Assembly (NCBI RefSeq): GCF_000341145.1
Contig: NZ_ANBE01000017.1
Coordinates: 97,639-131,243, forward strand
DNA: 33,605 nt
From: Nocardiopsis xinjiangensis YIM 90004
GTDB lineage: Bacteria; Actinomycetota; Actinomycetes; Streptosporangiales; Streptosporangiaceae
Reading direction: 5' to 3'
Shown: positions 17,047-24,362 of the stretch, piece by piece
Layout: each line of letters starts with the position of its first letter
How positions within the stretch are numbered: position 1 is the stretch's first letter
The notes under the pieces: generated by a model
What the model saw: only the letters and a program-made list of their open reading frames with translations
Databases searched by the model: none
Told to the model about the DNA's origin: nothing
Program-made: the position numbers and the translations under genes

Positions 17047-17709
17047 TCAGGACGTGTCGGGTCCGACCGACCCGTAGCCGTCGCGGTTCACCGAGATCAT
17101 GCGGTCCACCAGTTCGGTCCAGGTGCGGCGCGATTCCTCGGTGTCGACCCCGCCGGTGGCCCGCTCCCAGTGGTGGACCACGACCACGCCGCCGCTGACC
17201 AACCCGCCGCACATGAGGTCGACCACGAGTGGATCGGCCTCGGGACGGTGGTGCAGGACGATGGCGGCGAGGCGGTCGATCACATCGGTGATCGCGCTCT
17301 CGAACAGCGCCGACTGGCTCGGGGAGGGTTCACTTCCTCCCTGGGCGAGCATCCGCTTGAGACGGGTGATCGGGGTGACCAGGTCGGTCGAGCGCAGGGC
17401 CTCGGCGACTTCGTTGAACATGGCGCCGGGGCGGGTACCGACCTCGGTGTCGATACCGGACTCGATGTCGTCGACGATCGACTCCAAGATCTCGCCGAAC
17501 ACCTCGAGCACGAGGTCGTCGAGGGAGCCGAAGTGGTTGAAGACGGTCCGCCGGGACACGTCGGCCCGCTCGGCGAGCTGGTCGACGGTGAAGTATGTGC
17601 CCTCGATCTCGGACATCAACGCAGCTGCGGCGTCGATGATCGCGCGACGGTGTCGCGACTTCAGTGCCTCGCGCCGATCGCGCGAGGGAGGATTGCCCTG
17701 ATCGTTCAC
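17047..17709 (-). CDS. TetR-family regulator, probable repressor of the MMPL operon
   Basis: The 220-residue protein has the HTH at residues 41-60 (TVDQLAERADVSRRTVFNHF), preceded by the basic helix RHRRAIIDAAAALMSE. The rest is a helical ligand domain. The start is GTG at 17709: the hexamer TACCGT on this strand lies exactly -12 to -7 from it, so the transcript looks leaderless. An ATG at 17745 is in frame but falls inside the operator palindrome. The gene is followed by the MMPL exporter, a usual TetR-efflux pair, so the ligand is likely an exported compound or lipid precursor (inference). Confidence 0.93.
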   Translation of the reverse strand: MNDQGNPPSRDRREALKSRHRRAIIDAAAALMSEIEGTYFTVDQLAERADVSRRTVFNHFGSLDDLVLEVFGEILESIVDDIESGIDTEVGTRPGAMFNEVAEALRSTDLVTPITRLKRMLAQGGSEPSPSQSALFESAITDVIDRLAAIVLHHRPEADPLVVDLMCGGLVSGGVVVVHHWERATGGVDTEESRRTWTELVDRMISVNRDGYGSVGPDTS

Positions 17710-17715
17710 CCTGTC

Positions 17716-17745
17716 ACGGTATGGCGCTGGATGCACCGAGTGCAA
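17716..17745 (-). promoter_or_regulatory. Promoter of the TetR-MMPL operon
   Basis: On the minus strand TTGCAC (17740-17745) and TACCGT (17716-17721) are separated by 18 bp, a good actinobacterial housekeeping promoter. The -10 ends seven bases before the GTG. The -35 lies inside the palindrome, so repressor binding would block RNA polymerase. Confidence 0.6.
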
Positions 17746-17764
17746 CGATGCACTCGGTGCATCC
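17729..17764. promoter_or_regulatory. Perfect 36-bp palindromic operator (16-bp arms)
   Basis: The arms GGATGCACCGAGTGCA and TGCACTCGGTGCATCC are exact reverse complements around a 4-base ACGA spacer. Each arm contains its own smaller palindrome, TGCAC-N3-GTGCA. This looks like two TetR-dimer sites placed head to head. It overlaps the -35 of the TetR-MMPL operon. Confidence 0.8.
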
Positions 17765-17798
17765 GCTCACAGTTCGGTCGCCGTCCGGACACGGCGAA

Positions 17799-17830
17799 GG
17801 GCGCCCCGACCTGCACGGCCGAGGGCGCCC
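17799..17830 (-). terminator. Possible terminator of the DoxX-like gene
   Basis: GGGCGCCC occurs at 17799-17806 and 17823-17830. The octamer is itself palindromic, so the copies can pair across a 16-base loop. It lies just past the stop codon of the minus-strand gene ending at 17847. Confidence 0.35.
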
Positions 17831-17846
17831 CAACGGTGGTCGGCGG

Positions 17847-18941
17847 TCAGCGGTTGATGGGTGTGTCCGGGGCCCAGGAGAACCCGCGGTCGTAGAGGTA
17901 GGTCAGCTCGGGGTCGGACTCGGCGACGAGCTCGTGCCCGTCACCCTCCAGGTGGAGATGCCCCTCGCCGTCGATCTGCCAGGTCAGTTCCACGGTCTCC
18001 TCGGTATCCCGGACCAGGCCCCGGTCGCCCTCCATGACCGGGTACAGCTCGAGTCGGAGACCGCCCTCGTCATCGTGTTCGTACCACCCCTCCTGGAGAG
18101 AGCCGTCGGCGAACCTGAGGGCGAGCTGGCCTCTGCCCCGGTCGCCGTGCTGGCCGAAGGCGATCGATTGCCAACGGCCGTCCTCGGCGAGTTGCCCGGC
18201 GGGTTCGGCCGTGTCCTCCACGACGCGGTAGACACCCGGCAGGTCGGAGTCGAGCTCGCTCAGCCACATCGTCGGGGCCACCGCCACCGGAGCCACGGCG
18301 ATGAGCACACCGAGGGAACCGAACACCCACCGGGTGACGGCGTGCACACGCGGCCAGGGCACCGGCCGCGGCTCAGTGAGGGCGCCCACCACGCGCCCGG
18401 TCAGGAAGCGGCCCACACGGCGCGATTCCGGTACGGCCACCAACAGCGCAGCGATCGCCAGGGCCAGGGCGAGCTGCTTGACGGGCACGTCGTAGGCCAT
18501 GTTGAGCAGGAACACCACCCCCATCGCGCCGGCACCGAGAAGGCCCCCGAGCCAGGCGGTGCGCCGCCAGATCAGCAGGACCGCGGCCATGACCTCCACC
18601 ATTCCGGAGAGGAACTGCACCGTGGGTGCGTAGGCGATGAAGTCCCACAGCAGGCCCATGGGGCTCTTCTCACCCATGGTGACCAGGGCGCCGCTGTAGT
18701 CGGCCTGCCCCATCTGCATCAGGATCAGCTTCGTCCAGCCGTAGACCAGGAGGTAACCGAACAGGCCCATGCGCAGCAGGCCGTGGCCCATCCACAGGGC
18801 GGTGATCCACCAGGGGCGGCGCTGCTCTCCGGCCTCGGAAGGGTGAGGGGTGGAAGGGGCGGCTTCGGTGGGTTCCGAGCCGTGGGCAGGGGAGACCGAT
18901 GCGCTCGTGGGTGGCCCGTGTTCGGGGCGGTCGGGGAACAA
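17847..18941 (-). CDS. DoxX-like multi-pass membrane protein with C-terminal soluble domain
   Basis: The 364-residue protein has a Pro/Ser-rich N-terminus (1-42). Hydrophobic helices follow at about 47-68, 100-122, 130-150, 154-172 and 205-228. The first block (LLRMGLFGYLLVYGWTKLILMQMGQ) and the segment FLSGMVEVMAAVLLIWRRTAWLGGLLGAGAMG resemble the DoxX/DoxD fold. The last 130 residues are a soluble beta-rich domain with no match that I recognise. The start is TTG at 18941, eight bases after GAGAGGA. Function unknown; DoxX proteins are linked to redox or quinone chemistry in some bacteria. Confidence 0.8.
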   Translation of the reverse strand: MFPDRPEHGPPTSASVSPAHGSEPTEAAPSTPHPSEAGEQRRPWWITALWMGHGLLRMGLFGYLLVYGWTKLILMQMGQADYSGALVTMGEKSPMGLLWDFIAYAPTVQFLSGMVEVMAAVLLIWRRTAWLGGLLGAGAMGVVFLLNMAYDVPVKQLALALAIAALLVAVPESRRVGRFLTGRVVGALTEPRPVPWPRVHAVTRWVFGSLGVLIAVAPVAVAPTMWLSELDSDLPGVYRVVEDTAEPAGQLAEDGRWQSIAFGQHGDRGRGQLALRFADGSLQEGWYEHDDEGGLRLELYPVMEGDRGLVRDTEETVELTWQIDGEGHLHLEGDGHELVAESDPELTYLYDRGFSWAPDTPINR

Positions 18942-19044
18942 GCGGGGGATCCTCTCGGGCAGGGGATGTCTTCACCCCATTGGACCCCGGCGAAAGCCGG
19001 CTGGTTCCAGGACCGCCGTCACAGAGTGGCAACGCCCCGGACAG

Positions 19045-20244
19045 TCACCACAGCCGTACCGGGAGGGTCTCCCACACGTTGGCCACGAGCGACGGCTCCC
19101 GTTCCGGCCCCGCCCCCTCGTCCAGACGCAGACCGGGGAAGCGGTCGAAGAGCATGCTCAGGGCCGTCTCGCCCTCCGAACGCGCCAGCCCCGCCCCCAG
19201 GCAGAAGTGCGGTCCGTGCGAGAACGCCAGATGCCCTTTCTGCTCCCGGGTGAGGTCGAACAGGTGGGCGTCGGCCCCGTGGCGGGCGGGGTCGCGCCCG
19301 GCCGCACCGTAACCCATGAGCAGGGGTTCGCCCGCGGGCACGGGCACACCCGCCAGTGTGAGGTCCTCGGCGGTGTAGCGCAGGGGCATGAACTGGATAC
19401 TGGGGTCCCAGCGCAGGGTCTCCTCCACCACGTCCGACCAGGACACCCGGCCGGACCGGGCCAGCTCCAGTTGGTCGGGGTGGGTGAGCAGGGCGTGCAC
19501 CGCGTTACCGATGAGGTTCATCGTCGTCTCGTAGCCCGCACCGATCATGAGGATGAGCGTCCACACCAGCTCGCTCTGCGTGAGCTCGCCGTCCCCCTCG
19601 GCACGGACCTGCAGCAGTGCGCTGGTGAGATCGTCGTCGGGCTCCCGGGCCTTGTGCTCGGCCAGGGCACCCAGCGTGGACTGCAACTCGGTGTGCACCC
19701 CCACAGCCTTCTCCGGCGGCGTGGTCGCGTCGAAGATCGTGTGCACCATCCGGTGCATGTGGTCGCGGTCGTGCTCGGCGACCCCGAGCAGTTCGGAGAT
19801 CACCGTCATCGGCAGGGGCAAGGACAACCCCGCCCGCAGGTCCACCGGGGCCGGGCCGGCCGCCTCCATATCCGTCAGGAGCTCCGCGGTGATCTCCCGG
19901 ATTCGCGGTCGCAGCACCTCGACCCGGCGTGGGGTGAAGGCCTGCGAGACGAGCCTGCGCAAGCGGCGGTGGCGTTCCCCGTCGGCGGTGAGCATGTTGT
20001 CCGGTGTCACCCACGTCAACAAGGGCCAGTCCTGCGGGATCTCGCCCTCGTTCCACGCGCGCCAGTACCGCAGTTCCTTGCGGACCCCGGGGTGGGACAG
20101 GGCTTCGGTCAGGACCTCGTGCCCGGTCAGCACGTACACGGTCACCCCGCCGATGATCTCGGCCTCCACGACGGGGCCGCGCTCACGCAGTCCGCTCGCT
20201 TGACGGTGCAGGTCATAGGGGTGCAGGGCAGGGTGTGGGGCCAC
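19045..20244 (-). CDS. Cytochrome P450
   Basis: The 399-residue protein carries all P450 landmarks. The I-helix is A236-G-Y-E-T-T241, with the acid and Thr for oxygen activation. The K-helix ExxR is E275-T-L-R278. The haem loop is FSHGPHFCLGAG with the axial thiolate C348. It is a soluble class I bacterial P450 that needs an external ferredoxin and reductase, neither of which is in the window. The GTG at 20244 has AAGGAG six to seven bases upstream; an ATG at 20334 in frame has no support. Substrate not predictable; it is not in an evident biosynthetic cluster. Confidence 0.95.
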   Translation of the reverse strand: MAPHPALHPYDLHRQASGLRERGPVVEAEIIGGVTVYVLTGHEVLTEALSHPGVRKELRYWRAWNEGEIPQDWPLLTWVTPDNMLTADGERHRRLRRLVSQAFTPRRVEVLRPRIREITAELLTDMEAAGPAPVDLRAGLSLPLPMTVISELLGVAEHDRDHMHRMVHTIFDATTPPEKAVGVHTELQSTLGALAEHKAREPDDDLTSALLQVRAEGDGELTQSELVWTLILMIGAGYETTMNLIGNAVHALLTHPDQLELARSGRVSWSDVVEETLRWDPSIQFMPLRYTAEDLTLAGVPVPAGEPLLMGYGAAGRDPARHGADAHLFDLTREQKGHLAFSHGPHFCLGAGLARSEGETALSMLFDRFPGLRLDEGAGPEREPSLVANVWETLPVRLW

Positions 20245-20386
20245 AGTGGGCTCCTTCGTGTTCGAGAGCTGGGCCGACGCAGCCCAATTACCCGGCGCCC
20301 TTCGGCCGGACACCCTGCTCGGAGTTTCGGTCACACACCCCTTCTCGCCCCCGGACCGTGGGAGTTCCCGGAGTGGCCCCCGGTGT

Positions 20387-20392
20387 TAGGTT
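20387..20392 (+). promoter_or_regulatory. -10 element TAGGTT of a leaderless transcript
   Basis: TAGGTT lies at -12 to -7 relative to the ATG at 20399. The surrounding TGTTAGGTTCG is identical, at the same spacing, to that before the TetR gene at 1532. Confidence 0.5.
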
Positions 20393-20398
20393 CGCCCC

Positions 20399-20893
20399 AT
20401 GTCCAGCACACACACGATCACCGACCAGGACCTGGTCCACCTGCGCCGCTGCGTCGACCTGGCGCGCGAGGCGCTCGAGGCAGAGGACGAGCCCTTCGGA
20501 TCCCTCCTCGTCGACGGCGCCGGAACCGTCCGTTTCGAGGACCGCAACCGGGTCTCCGGCGGCGACTCCACCCGGCACCCGGAGTTCGCCATCGCCCGGT
20601 GGGCCGCCGAGAACCTGACCCCCGAGGAGCGGGCCGCCTCCGTCACCTACACCTCGGGTGAGCACTGCGCCATGTGCAGCGCAGCGCACGCCTGGGTGGG
20701 GCTGGGACCGATCGTGTACGCCGTCGGCACCGAGCAGCTGACCTCCTGGCACGCCGAGTGGGGCGTGGAACCGGGCCCGGTGGCGCCGCTGCCGATCCAC
20801 GCCGTGGCCCCGGAGGTCCCCACACGCGGCCCGGTCCCGGAGCTGGCCGAGGAGATCCGCGCGCTCCAGGCCCGTAGCGCCGGCGTGGCCTGA
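20399..20893 (+). CDS. Nucleoside/cytidine deaminase-like zinc hydrolase
   Basis: The 164-residue protein has the cytidine/deoxycytidylate deaminase zinc motif: H60-P-E62 with the catalytic Glu, then EHC90-A-M-C93 for the two Cys ligands. The motif reads HPE rather than the more common HAE. Members of this branch deaminate cytosine, guanine or related purines and some act on tRNA adenosine; the exact base cannot be told. The ATG at 20399 is defined by the leaderless -10. Divergent from the P450 gene, with about 150 bp between starts. Confidence 0.88.
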   Translation: MSSTHTITDQDLVHLRRCVDLAREALEAEDEPFGSLLVDGAGTVRFEDRNRVSGGDSTRHPEFAIARWAAENLTPEERAASVTYTSGEHCAMCSAAHAWVGLGPIVYAVGTEQLTSWHAEWGVEPGPVAPLPIHAVAPEVPTRGPVPELAEEIRALQARSAGVA

Positions 20894-20904
20894 CCGGGCC
20901 TCAC

Positions 20905-20958
20905 CACGGGCGCACGCGCGGCCGGGCGCGGGGTCGAGGAGGCCGTGCCTCGCCCGTG
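20905..20958 (+). terminator. Possible terminator after the deaminase-like gene
   Basis: CACGGGCG and CGCCCGTG can pair across a 38-base GC-rich loop, 11 bases after the stop codon. The long loop makes it uncertain. Confidence 0.25.
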
Positions 20959-21007
20959 ACACGGCGGCACGCCTGTACGGGCTCCGACCCGGATCCGGGG
21001 CCCGCAC

Positions 21008-21039
21008 GATGAGTTTCGGCGCTCGGCCGGGTCGGTACC
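21008..21039 (+). promoter_or_regulatory. Promoter-like leader element, copy 1
   Basis: A 32-base element with conserved ends (GATGAGTT at left, CCGGGTCGGTACC at right) and a variable GC middle, 29 bases before the first VOC gene start. It is repeated with identical length at 21476. Conserved ends and a free middle of about 12 bases suggest -35 and -10 boxes, possibly of an alternative sigma factor. Confidence 0.45.
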
Positions 21040-21068
21040 GGGTGAATGACCCGACCAGGGAGGACACC

Positions 21069-21452
21069 GTGTTCGACACCACCAAGGCCTTCGGCTCCTT
21101 CGCCGTCCCCGACACCGAACAGGCCCGCGTCTTCTACCGCGACACCCTCGGACTCGACGTCGAGGACGTCCCCGGGATGGAGGAGGACGGCCTGCTCGAC
21201 ATCGACCTCGGCGAGGGCCGTGGCGTCCTCGTCTATCCGAAACCCGACCACGTCCCGGCGGTCTTCACCGTCCTCAACCTCGTCACCGACGACATCGGCG
21301 CCGCCGTCGACGAACTCGCACGACGCGGTGTGAACACGCTGCGCTACGAGGGCTTCGACCAGGACGAGCAAGGCATCGCCCGCGGCGGCGAGCCGCTCGT
21401 CGCCTGGTTCGAGGACCCTGCGGGCAACGTCGTCGGCCTCATCCAGGAATGA
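21069..21452 (+). CDS. VOC (glyoxalase/bleomycin-resistance fold) family protein
   Basis: The 127-residue single-domain protein has the paired beta-alpha-beta-beta-beta modules of the vicinal oxygen chelate superfamily. It starts FGSFAVPDTEQARVFYRDTLGL and ends WFEDPAGNVVGLIQE, whose Glu is a usual metal ligand. Such proteins are dioxygenases, lyases, isomerases or antibiotic-binding proteins, and the role cannot be fixed. The GTG at 21069 has GGAGG five bases upstream; the ATG at 21009 lies within the promoter-like element and was rejected. Followed 92 bp later by a second VOC gene with a related leader. Confidence 0.88.
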   Translation: MFDTTKAFGSFAVPDTEQARVFYRDTLGLDVEDVPGMEEDGLLDIDLGEGRGVLVYPKPDHVPAVFTVLNLVTDDIGAAVDELARRGVNTLRYEGFDQDEQGIARGGEPLVAWFEDPAGNVVGLIQE

Positions 21453-21475
21453 GAGGAACCGGCCCGGCCGCGGGC

Positions 21476-21507
21476 GATGAGTTCCGGGCGCGGCCCGGGT
21501 CGGTACC
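21476..21507 (+). promoter_or_regulatory. Promoter-like leader element, copy 2
   Basis: It has the same 32-base length, the same left box GATGAGTT and the same right box CCGGGTCGGTACC as copy 1, with a different interior. It lies 37 bases before the start of the second VOC gene. Confidence 0.45.
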
Positions 21508-21544
21508 GGTACAACGACAGTTCCGATTCCACCGGGAGGACACC

Positions 21545-21952
21545 ATGACACGCCGCCCCGCTTTGGACAGCATGCTCCTGTCCAGCGCCGATCCCGACCG
21601 CCTGAGTGACTGGTACGCCGCGGTCCTGGACCCCGCGGACAGCGCCACCATGGGCACTTACCGGGTCCTCAGGTTCGGGACCTTCCACCTCATGATCGAC
21701 CCGCGCGAGGGCATCGCCCCGGTCACCGCCGAACCGGCCCGCGTGGTGCTCAACTTCGACGTGGGCGACGCTCGCGCCGTGGCCGAGCGCATGGACGCGC
21801 AGAACACCACGTGGGTGGCGCCGCTGGAGGACCGCGACGGCAGCCTGTTCGCCACCGCACAGGACCCCGACGGCAACTACGTGCAGATCGTCCAGTTGAG
21901 CGAGGAGCACCTGGCCGAGATGCAGGCCGGGGAGACGGCCACCGCGGGCTGA
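21545..21952 (+). CDS. Second VOC-family protein
   Basis: The 135-residue protein begins LDSMLLSSADPDRLSDWYAAVL and ends its fold with DPDGNYVQIVQLSEEHL, the usual VOC landmarks. The C-terminal metal-ligand Glu of the family is replaced by Gln in this stretch, so it may not bind metal. The ATG at 21545 follows GGGAGGA by four bases. Not a close duplicate of its neighbour in sequence, but the two share their upstream element, so they are probably co-regulated. Confidence 0.87.
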   Translation: MTRRPALDSMLLSSADPDRLSDWYAAVLDPADSATMGTYRVLRFGTFHLMIDPREGIAPVTAEPARVVLNFDVGDARAVAERMDAQNTTWVAPLEDRDGSLFATAQDPDGNYVQIVQLSEEHLAEMQAGETATAG

Positions 21953-21960
21953 CCGGTCCG

Positions 21961-22002
21961 GGGCGTGTTCGGCGGACGGGGAACGGTCCGCCGAACACGC
22001 CC
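21961..22002. terminator. Strong bidirectional terminator, perfect 17-bp stem
   Basis: GGGCGTGTTCGGCGGAC and GTCCGCCGAACACGCCC pair without mismatch around an 8-base loop, between the convergent VOC and SGNH-lipoprotein genes. The right end touches the lipoprotein stop codon (22002-22004). Confidence 0.8.
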
Positions 22003-22946
22003 TACGGCTCCACCTGCCCCTCGTGGACCCGGGCGATCTCCCGCGCACCTTCGGGGGTGGTGTGGATGTCGGGACCGACCTCGGTGTTGCACATCCACGT
22101 CCAGTCGCAGACCCGCTGGACGTTGAGCGGCAGGTCGGACCCGCTGTCCTCGGGTACCCCGAACTCCCCGGAGTCGAAGTGCGCCTCGACGTCGGCGACG
22201 TCGATGTCCTGCTCCGCGTAGGAGGACCGCAGGGTCTCGTTGAGTTGCTCCATCACCTCGACCGCGTAGTCGACGACCCCGCGGCCGTCGGGGAGTTCGC
22301 CGCCGGGGGTTCCCGGGTCGGACTCGCCCGCGTGCTCGACGGCCCACGGGGCGAGGAAGGGGTTGTAGTAGGTCATCCCGACGATCTGCGTGTCCGGCCC
22401 GGCTGCCTCGCGCAGCTGTTCGGTGACCTCGGGCAGTTCCTCGTCGACCCGCTCCAGGCCCTCATCGACACAGTCGGTGTCCAGCCGGGAAGCGTCGACC
22501 GGATCACTCAGATCGACCTGTTCGAAACACCCGTTGATGTTGTTGATGCCCAGGCTCAGGGTGATGAGCTCGACCTCCTCCCCGTTCTCGTCGAGGAAGT
22601 CCTCGGCCGTCTCCGCCTGGGAACCGCCGTCGTAGCGGTCGCCGCAGGCCGGGTTGCCGCCCTCGAGGAAGGTCGTGGTGTCCTCGCCCCGGCAGCCGTT
22701 CCGTTCATGGTCGAGCTCCTGCCCCTGCTCGGCCAGCGACGCGGCCAGGAAGTCGGTGTAGCCCTCGTCGGTCTCCTCGGGAGGGTTCTCGCTCCCCCCA
22801 GTGGGCTGGACCCCGACGGTCAGGGAGTCGCCGACCGACAGATACCGGTCGGCGCCGGGGTTCTCCTCCTCGTCCCCGTTCGCGGAACAGGAGGACACGG
22901 CCAAGGCGAGGACGGCGGTCAGGGCCGCCGTCGGGACTGTTCTCAC
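22002..22946 (-). CDS. SGNH/GDSL-family hydrolase, predicted lipoprotein
   Basis: The 314-residue protein has a lipoprotein signal peptide (VRTVPTAALTAVLALAVSSC, lipobox VSSC, C20 lipidated). The GDSL block follows with nucleophile S41 (LSVGDSLTVG), and a C-terminal D-I-H motif (GPDIHTTPEGAREIA) supplies the catalytic Asp/His. Several Cys in the mature part suggest disulfides, as in secreted actinobacterial SGNH esterases. It likely acts as an esterase or lipase at the outer face of the membrane. The GTG at 22946 has GGAG five to six bases upstream. A TACCGT hexamer at 23047-23052 on this strand is a possible -10. Confidence 0.88.
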   Translation of the reverse strand: MRTVPTAALTAVLALAVSSCSANGDEEENPGADRYLSVGDSLTVGVQPTGGSENPPEETDEGYTDFLAASLAEQGQELDHERNGCRGEDTTTFLEGGNPACGDRYDGGSQAETAEDFLDENGEEVELITLSLGINNINGCFEQVDLSDPVDASRLDTDCVDEGLERVDEELPEVTEQLREAAGPDTQIVGMTYYNPFLAPWAVEHAGESDPGTPGGELPDGRGVVDYAVEVMEQLNETLRSSYAEQDIDVADVEAHFDSGEFGVPEDSGSDLPLNVQRVCDWTWMCNTEVGPDIHTTPEGAREIARVHEGQVEP

Positions 22947-23136
22947 GGGTACTCCAAACGGCGCGCACGGGGTGCGGCCGGGCCGGCGGCTCGTAGGTGC
23001 TCGGCATCCCCCGGTGCGCCGGAGGAGGGAGGGACCGGAGAAGACCACGGTAGGACACCGGGTGCACTTCTCCTCAGCCCGTCCCTCCAGCACGTCGGAC
23101 CGGGGCCGGCGGGCGACGGTGAGTGCGTGCGTCCCC

Positions 23137-24300
23137 TCAGCCTGCCCCCGCCAGTTCATCCGCGAAGGCACGCACGTCCGCGGTGAGCAGGTCCGGCGCC
23201 TGTGTCGCGGCGAAGTGCCCACCGTGCTCGTAGCGGGTCCAGCGCACGATCGAGTTGGAACGCTCGGCCAGGGTGCGCACGGGGGCGTCCCCGGGGAAGA
23301 GTGCCACCGCTGTGGGCACCCCCGAGTTCCGTCCGCCGTAGAATGCGTCCCCGCCGTCCTTGTACATGCGGGCGGCCGAGCCGGAGGTGCGCGTGAACCA
23401 GTACAGGGACACGTGGGTGAGGATCACGTCGCGGTCCACGGGCGGCTGCACCCCGCGTTCGGGGTCGTAGTCGACGAACCACTCCAGGTTCCAGGCCAGG
23501 ACCCCGACGGGCGAGTCGGTCAGCGCGTAGGCCAGGGTCTGCGGACGTGTGGATTGCAGGGCCGCGTAGCCCTGCCGCTCCTCCCACTCGGCCTCGCCCG
23601 CGTACACAGTGGCCTTCTCCTCCTCGGTGAAGCCGGCCATGGGCTCCTCGGCGGTCCAGTCGACCATGGATGCGGAGACCAGCCCGTTGACGTGCACGCC
23701 CATCACCCGGTCGGGTGCCACCCGCCCCATCTCGGGGGAGACCAGGGAGCCGGTGTCACCGCCCTGGGCCAGGTAGCGCTCGTAGCCCAGGCGGTCCATG
23801 AGCTCCACCCAGGCCCGTGCCATCCGTTCCATGCTCCACCCCGGCTCGGTGGTGGGACCGGAGAAAGCCACACCGGGGACCGAGGGCGCGACCACATGGA
23901 AGGCGGGCGCGTCCGGGGCCCCGTGCCCGCGCGGGTCGGTGAGCGGGCCGATCACGTCCCAGAACTCGGCGACCGTGGACGGCCACCCGTGGGTCAGGAT
24001 CAACGGGACCGCGTCCGGTTCGGGTGAGCGCACGTGCAGGAAGTGGATCCTCTGACCGTCGATGTCGGTGGTGAACTGCGGGAAGCCGTTGAGCCGTTCC
24101 TCGGCGGCCCGCCAGTCGAACCCGGTGCGCCAGTACTCGGCCAGTTCCTTCAGGTGGTCGCCGGGGACCCCGTAGGACCAGCCCACGCCGGGCAGGGAAT
24201 CGGGCCAGCGGGTCCGGGCCAGGCGCTCGTGCAGTTCGTCGATCTCCTCAGGGGCGATACGGATACGGAACGGGTGGATCCGGGTGTTCTTGTTGCTCAT
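23137..24300 (-). CDS. Epoxide hydrolase (EHN N-terminal domain plus alpha/beta hydrolase)
   Basis: The 387-residue protein has the EHN lid domain (residues 5-115, from HPFRIRIAPEEIDELHERLARTRWPD). The alpha/beta hydrolase core follows: oxyanion motif H104-G-W-P, nucleophile D182 in QGGDTGS, and catalytic H362 in YEHGGHFAA. An Asp rather than Ser nucleophile is what defines epoxide hydrolases, which open epoxides to diols. Length and motif order match microsomal-type bacterial enzymes. The ATG at 24300 is used. It is divergent from a WYL regulator that probably controls it. No signal peptide. Confidence 0.93.
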   Translation of the reverse strand: MSNKNTRIHPFRIRIAPEEIDELHERLARTRWPDSLPGVGWSYGVPGDHLKELAEYWRTGFDWRAAEERLNGFPQFTTDIDGQRIHFLHVRSPEPDAVPLILTHGWPSTVAEFWDVIGPLTDPRGHGAPDAPAFHVVAPSVPGVAFSGPTTEPGWSMERMARAWVELMDRLGYERYLAQGGDTGSLVSPEMGRVAPDRVMGVHVNGLVSASMVDWTAEEPMAGFTEEEKATVYAGEAEWEERQGYAALQSTRPQTLAYALTDSPVGVLAWNLEWFVDYDPERGVQPPVDRDVILTHVSLYWFTRTSGSAARMYKDGGDAFYGGRNSGVPTAVALFPGDAPVRTLAERSNSIVRWTRYEHGGHFAATQAPDLLTADVRAFADELAGAG

Positions 24301-24322
24301 GGCTCCGACGTTAGAGAGCGAT

Positions 24323-24341
24323 GAGGACAGCTGCGGTCCTC
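24323..24341. promoter_or_regulatory. Inverted repeat between epoxide hydrolase and WYL regulator genes
   Basis: GAGGAC and GTCCTC are perfect 6-bp arms with a 7-base spacer in the 62-bp divergent promoter region. A CATACT hexamer (24351-24356) at -12 to -7 from the ATG at 24363 is the likely -10 of the regulator. Confidence 0.35.
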
Positions 24342-24362
24342 TTTCCCCGGCATACTGGACCC

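Noticed and set aside
19045-20893. P450 and deaminase-like genes as part of a nucleoside-antibiotic biosynthetic cluster
   Set aside because: No other biosynthetic, ferredoxin or resistance genes adjoin them, and the two are divergent with separate promoters.
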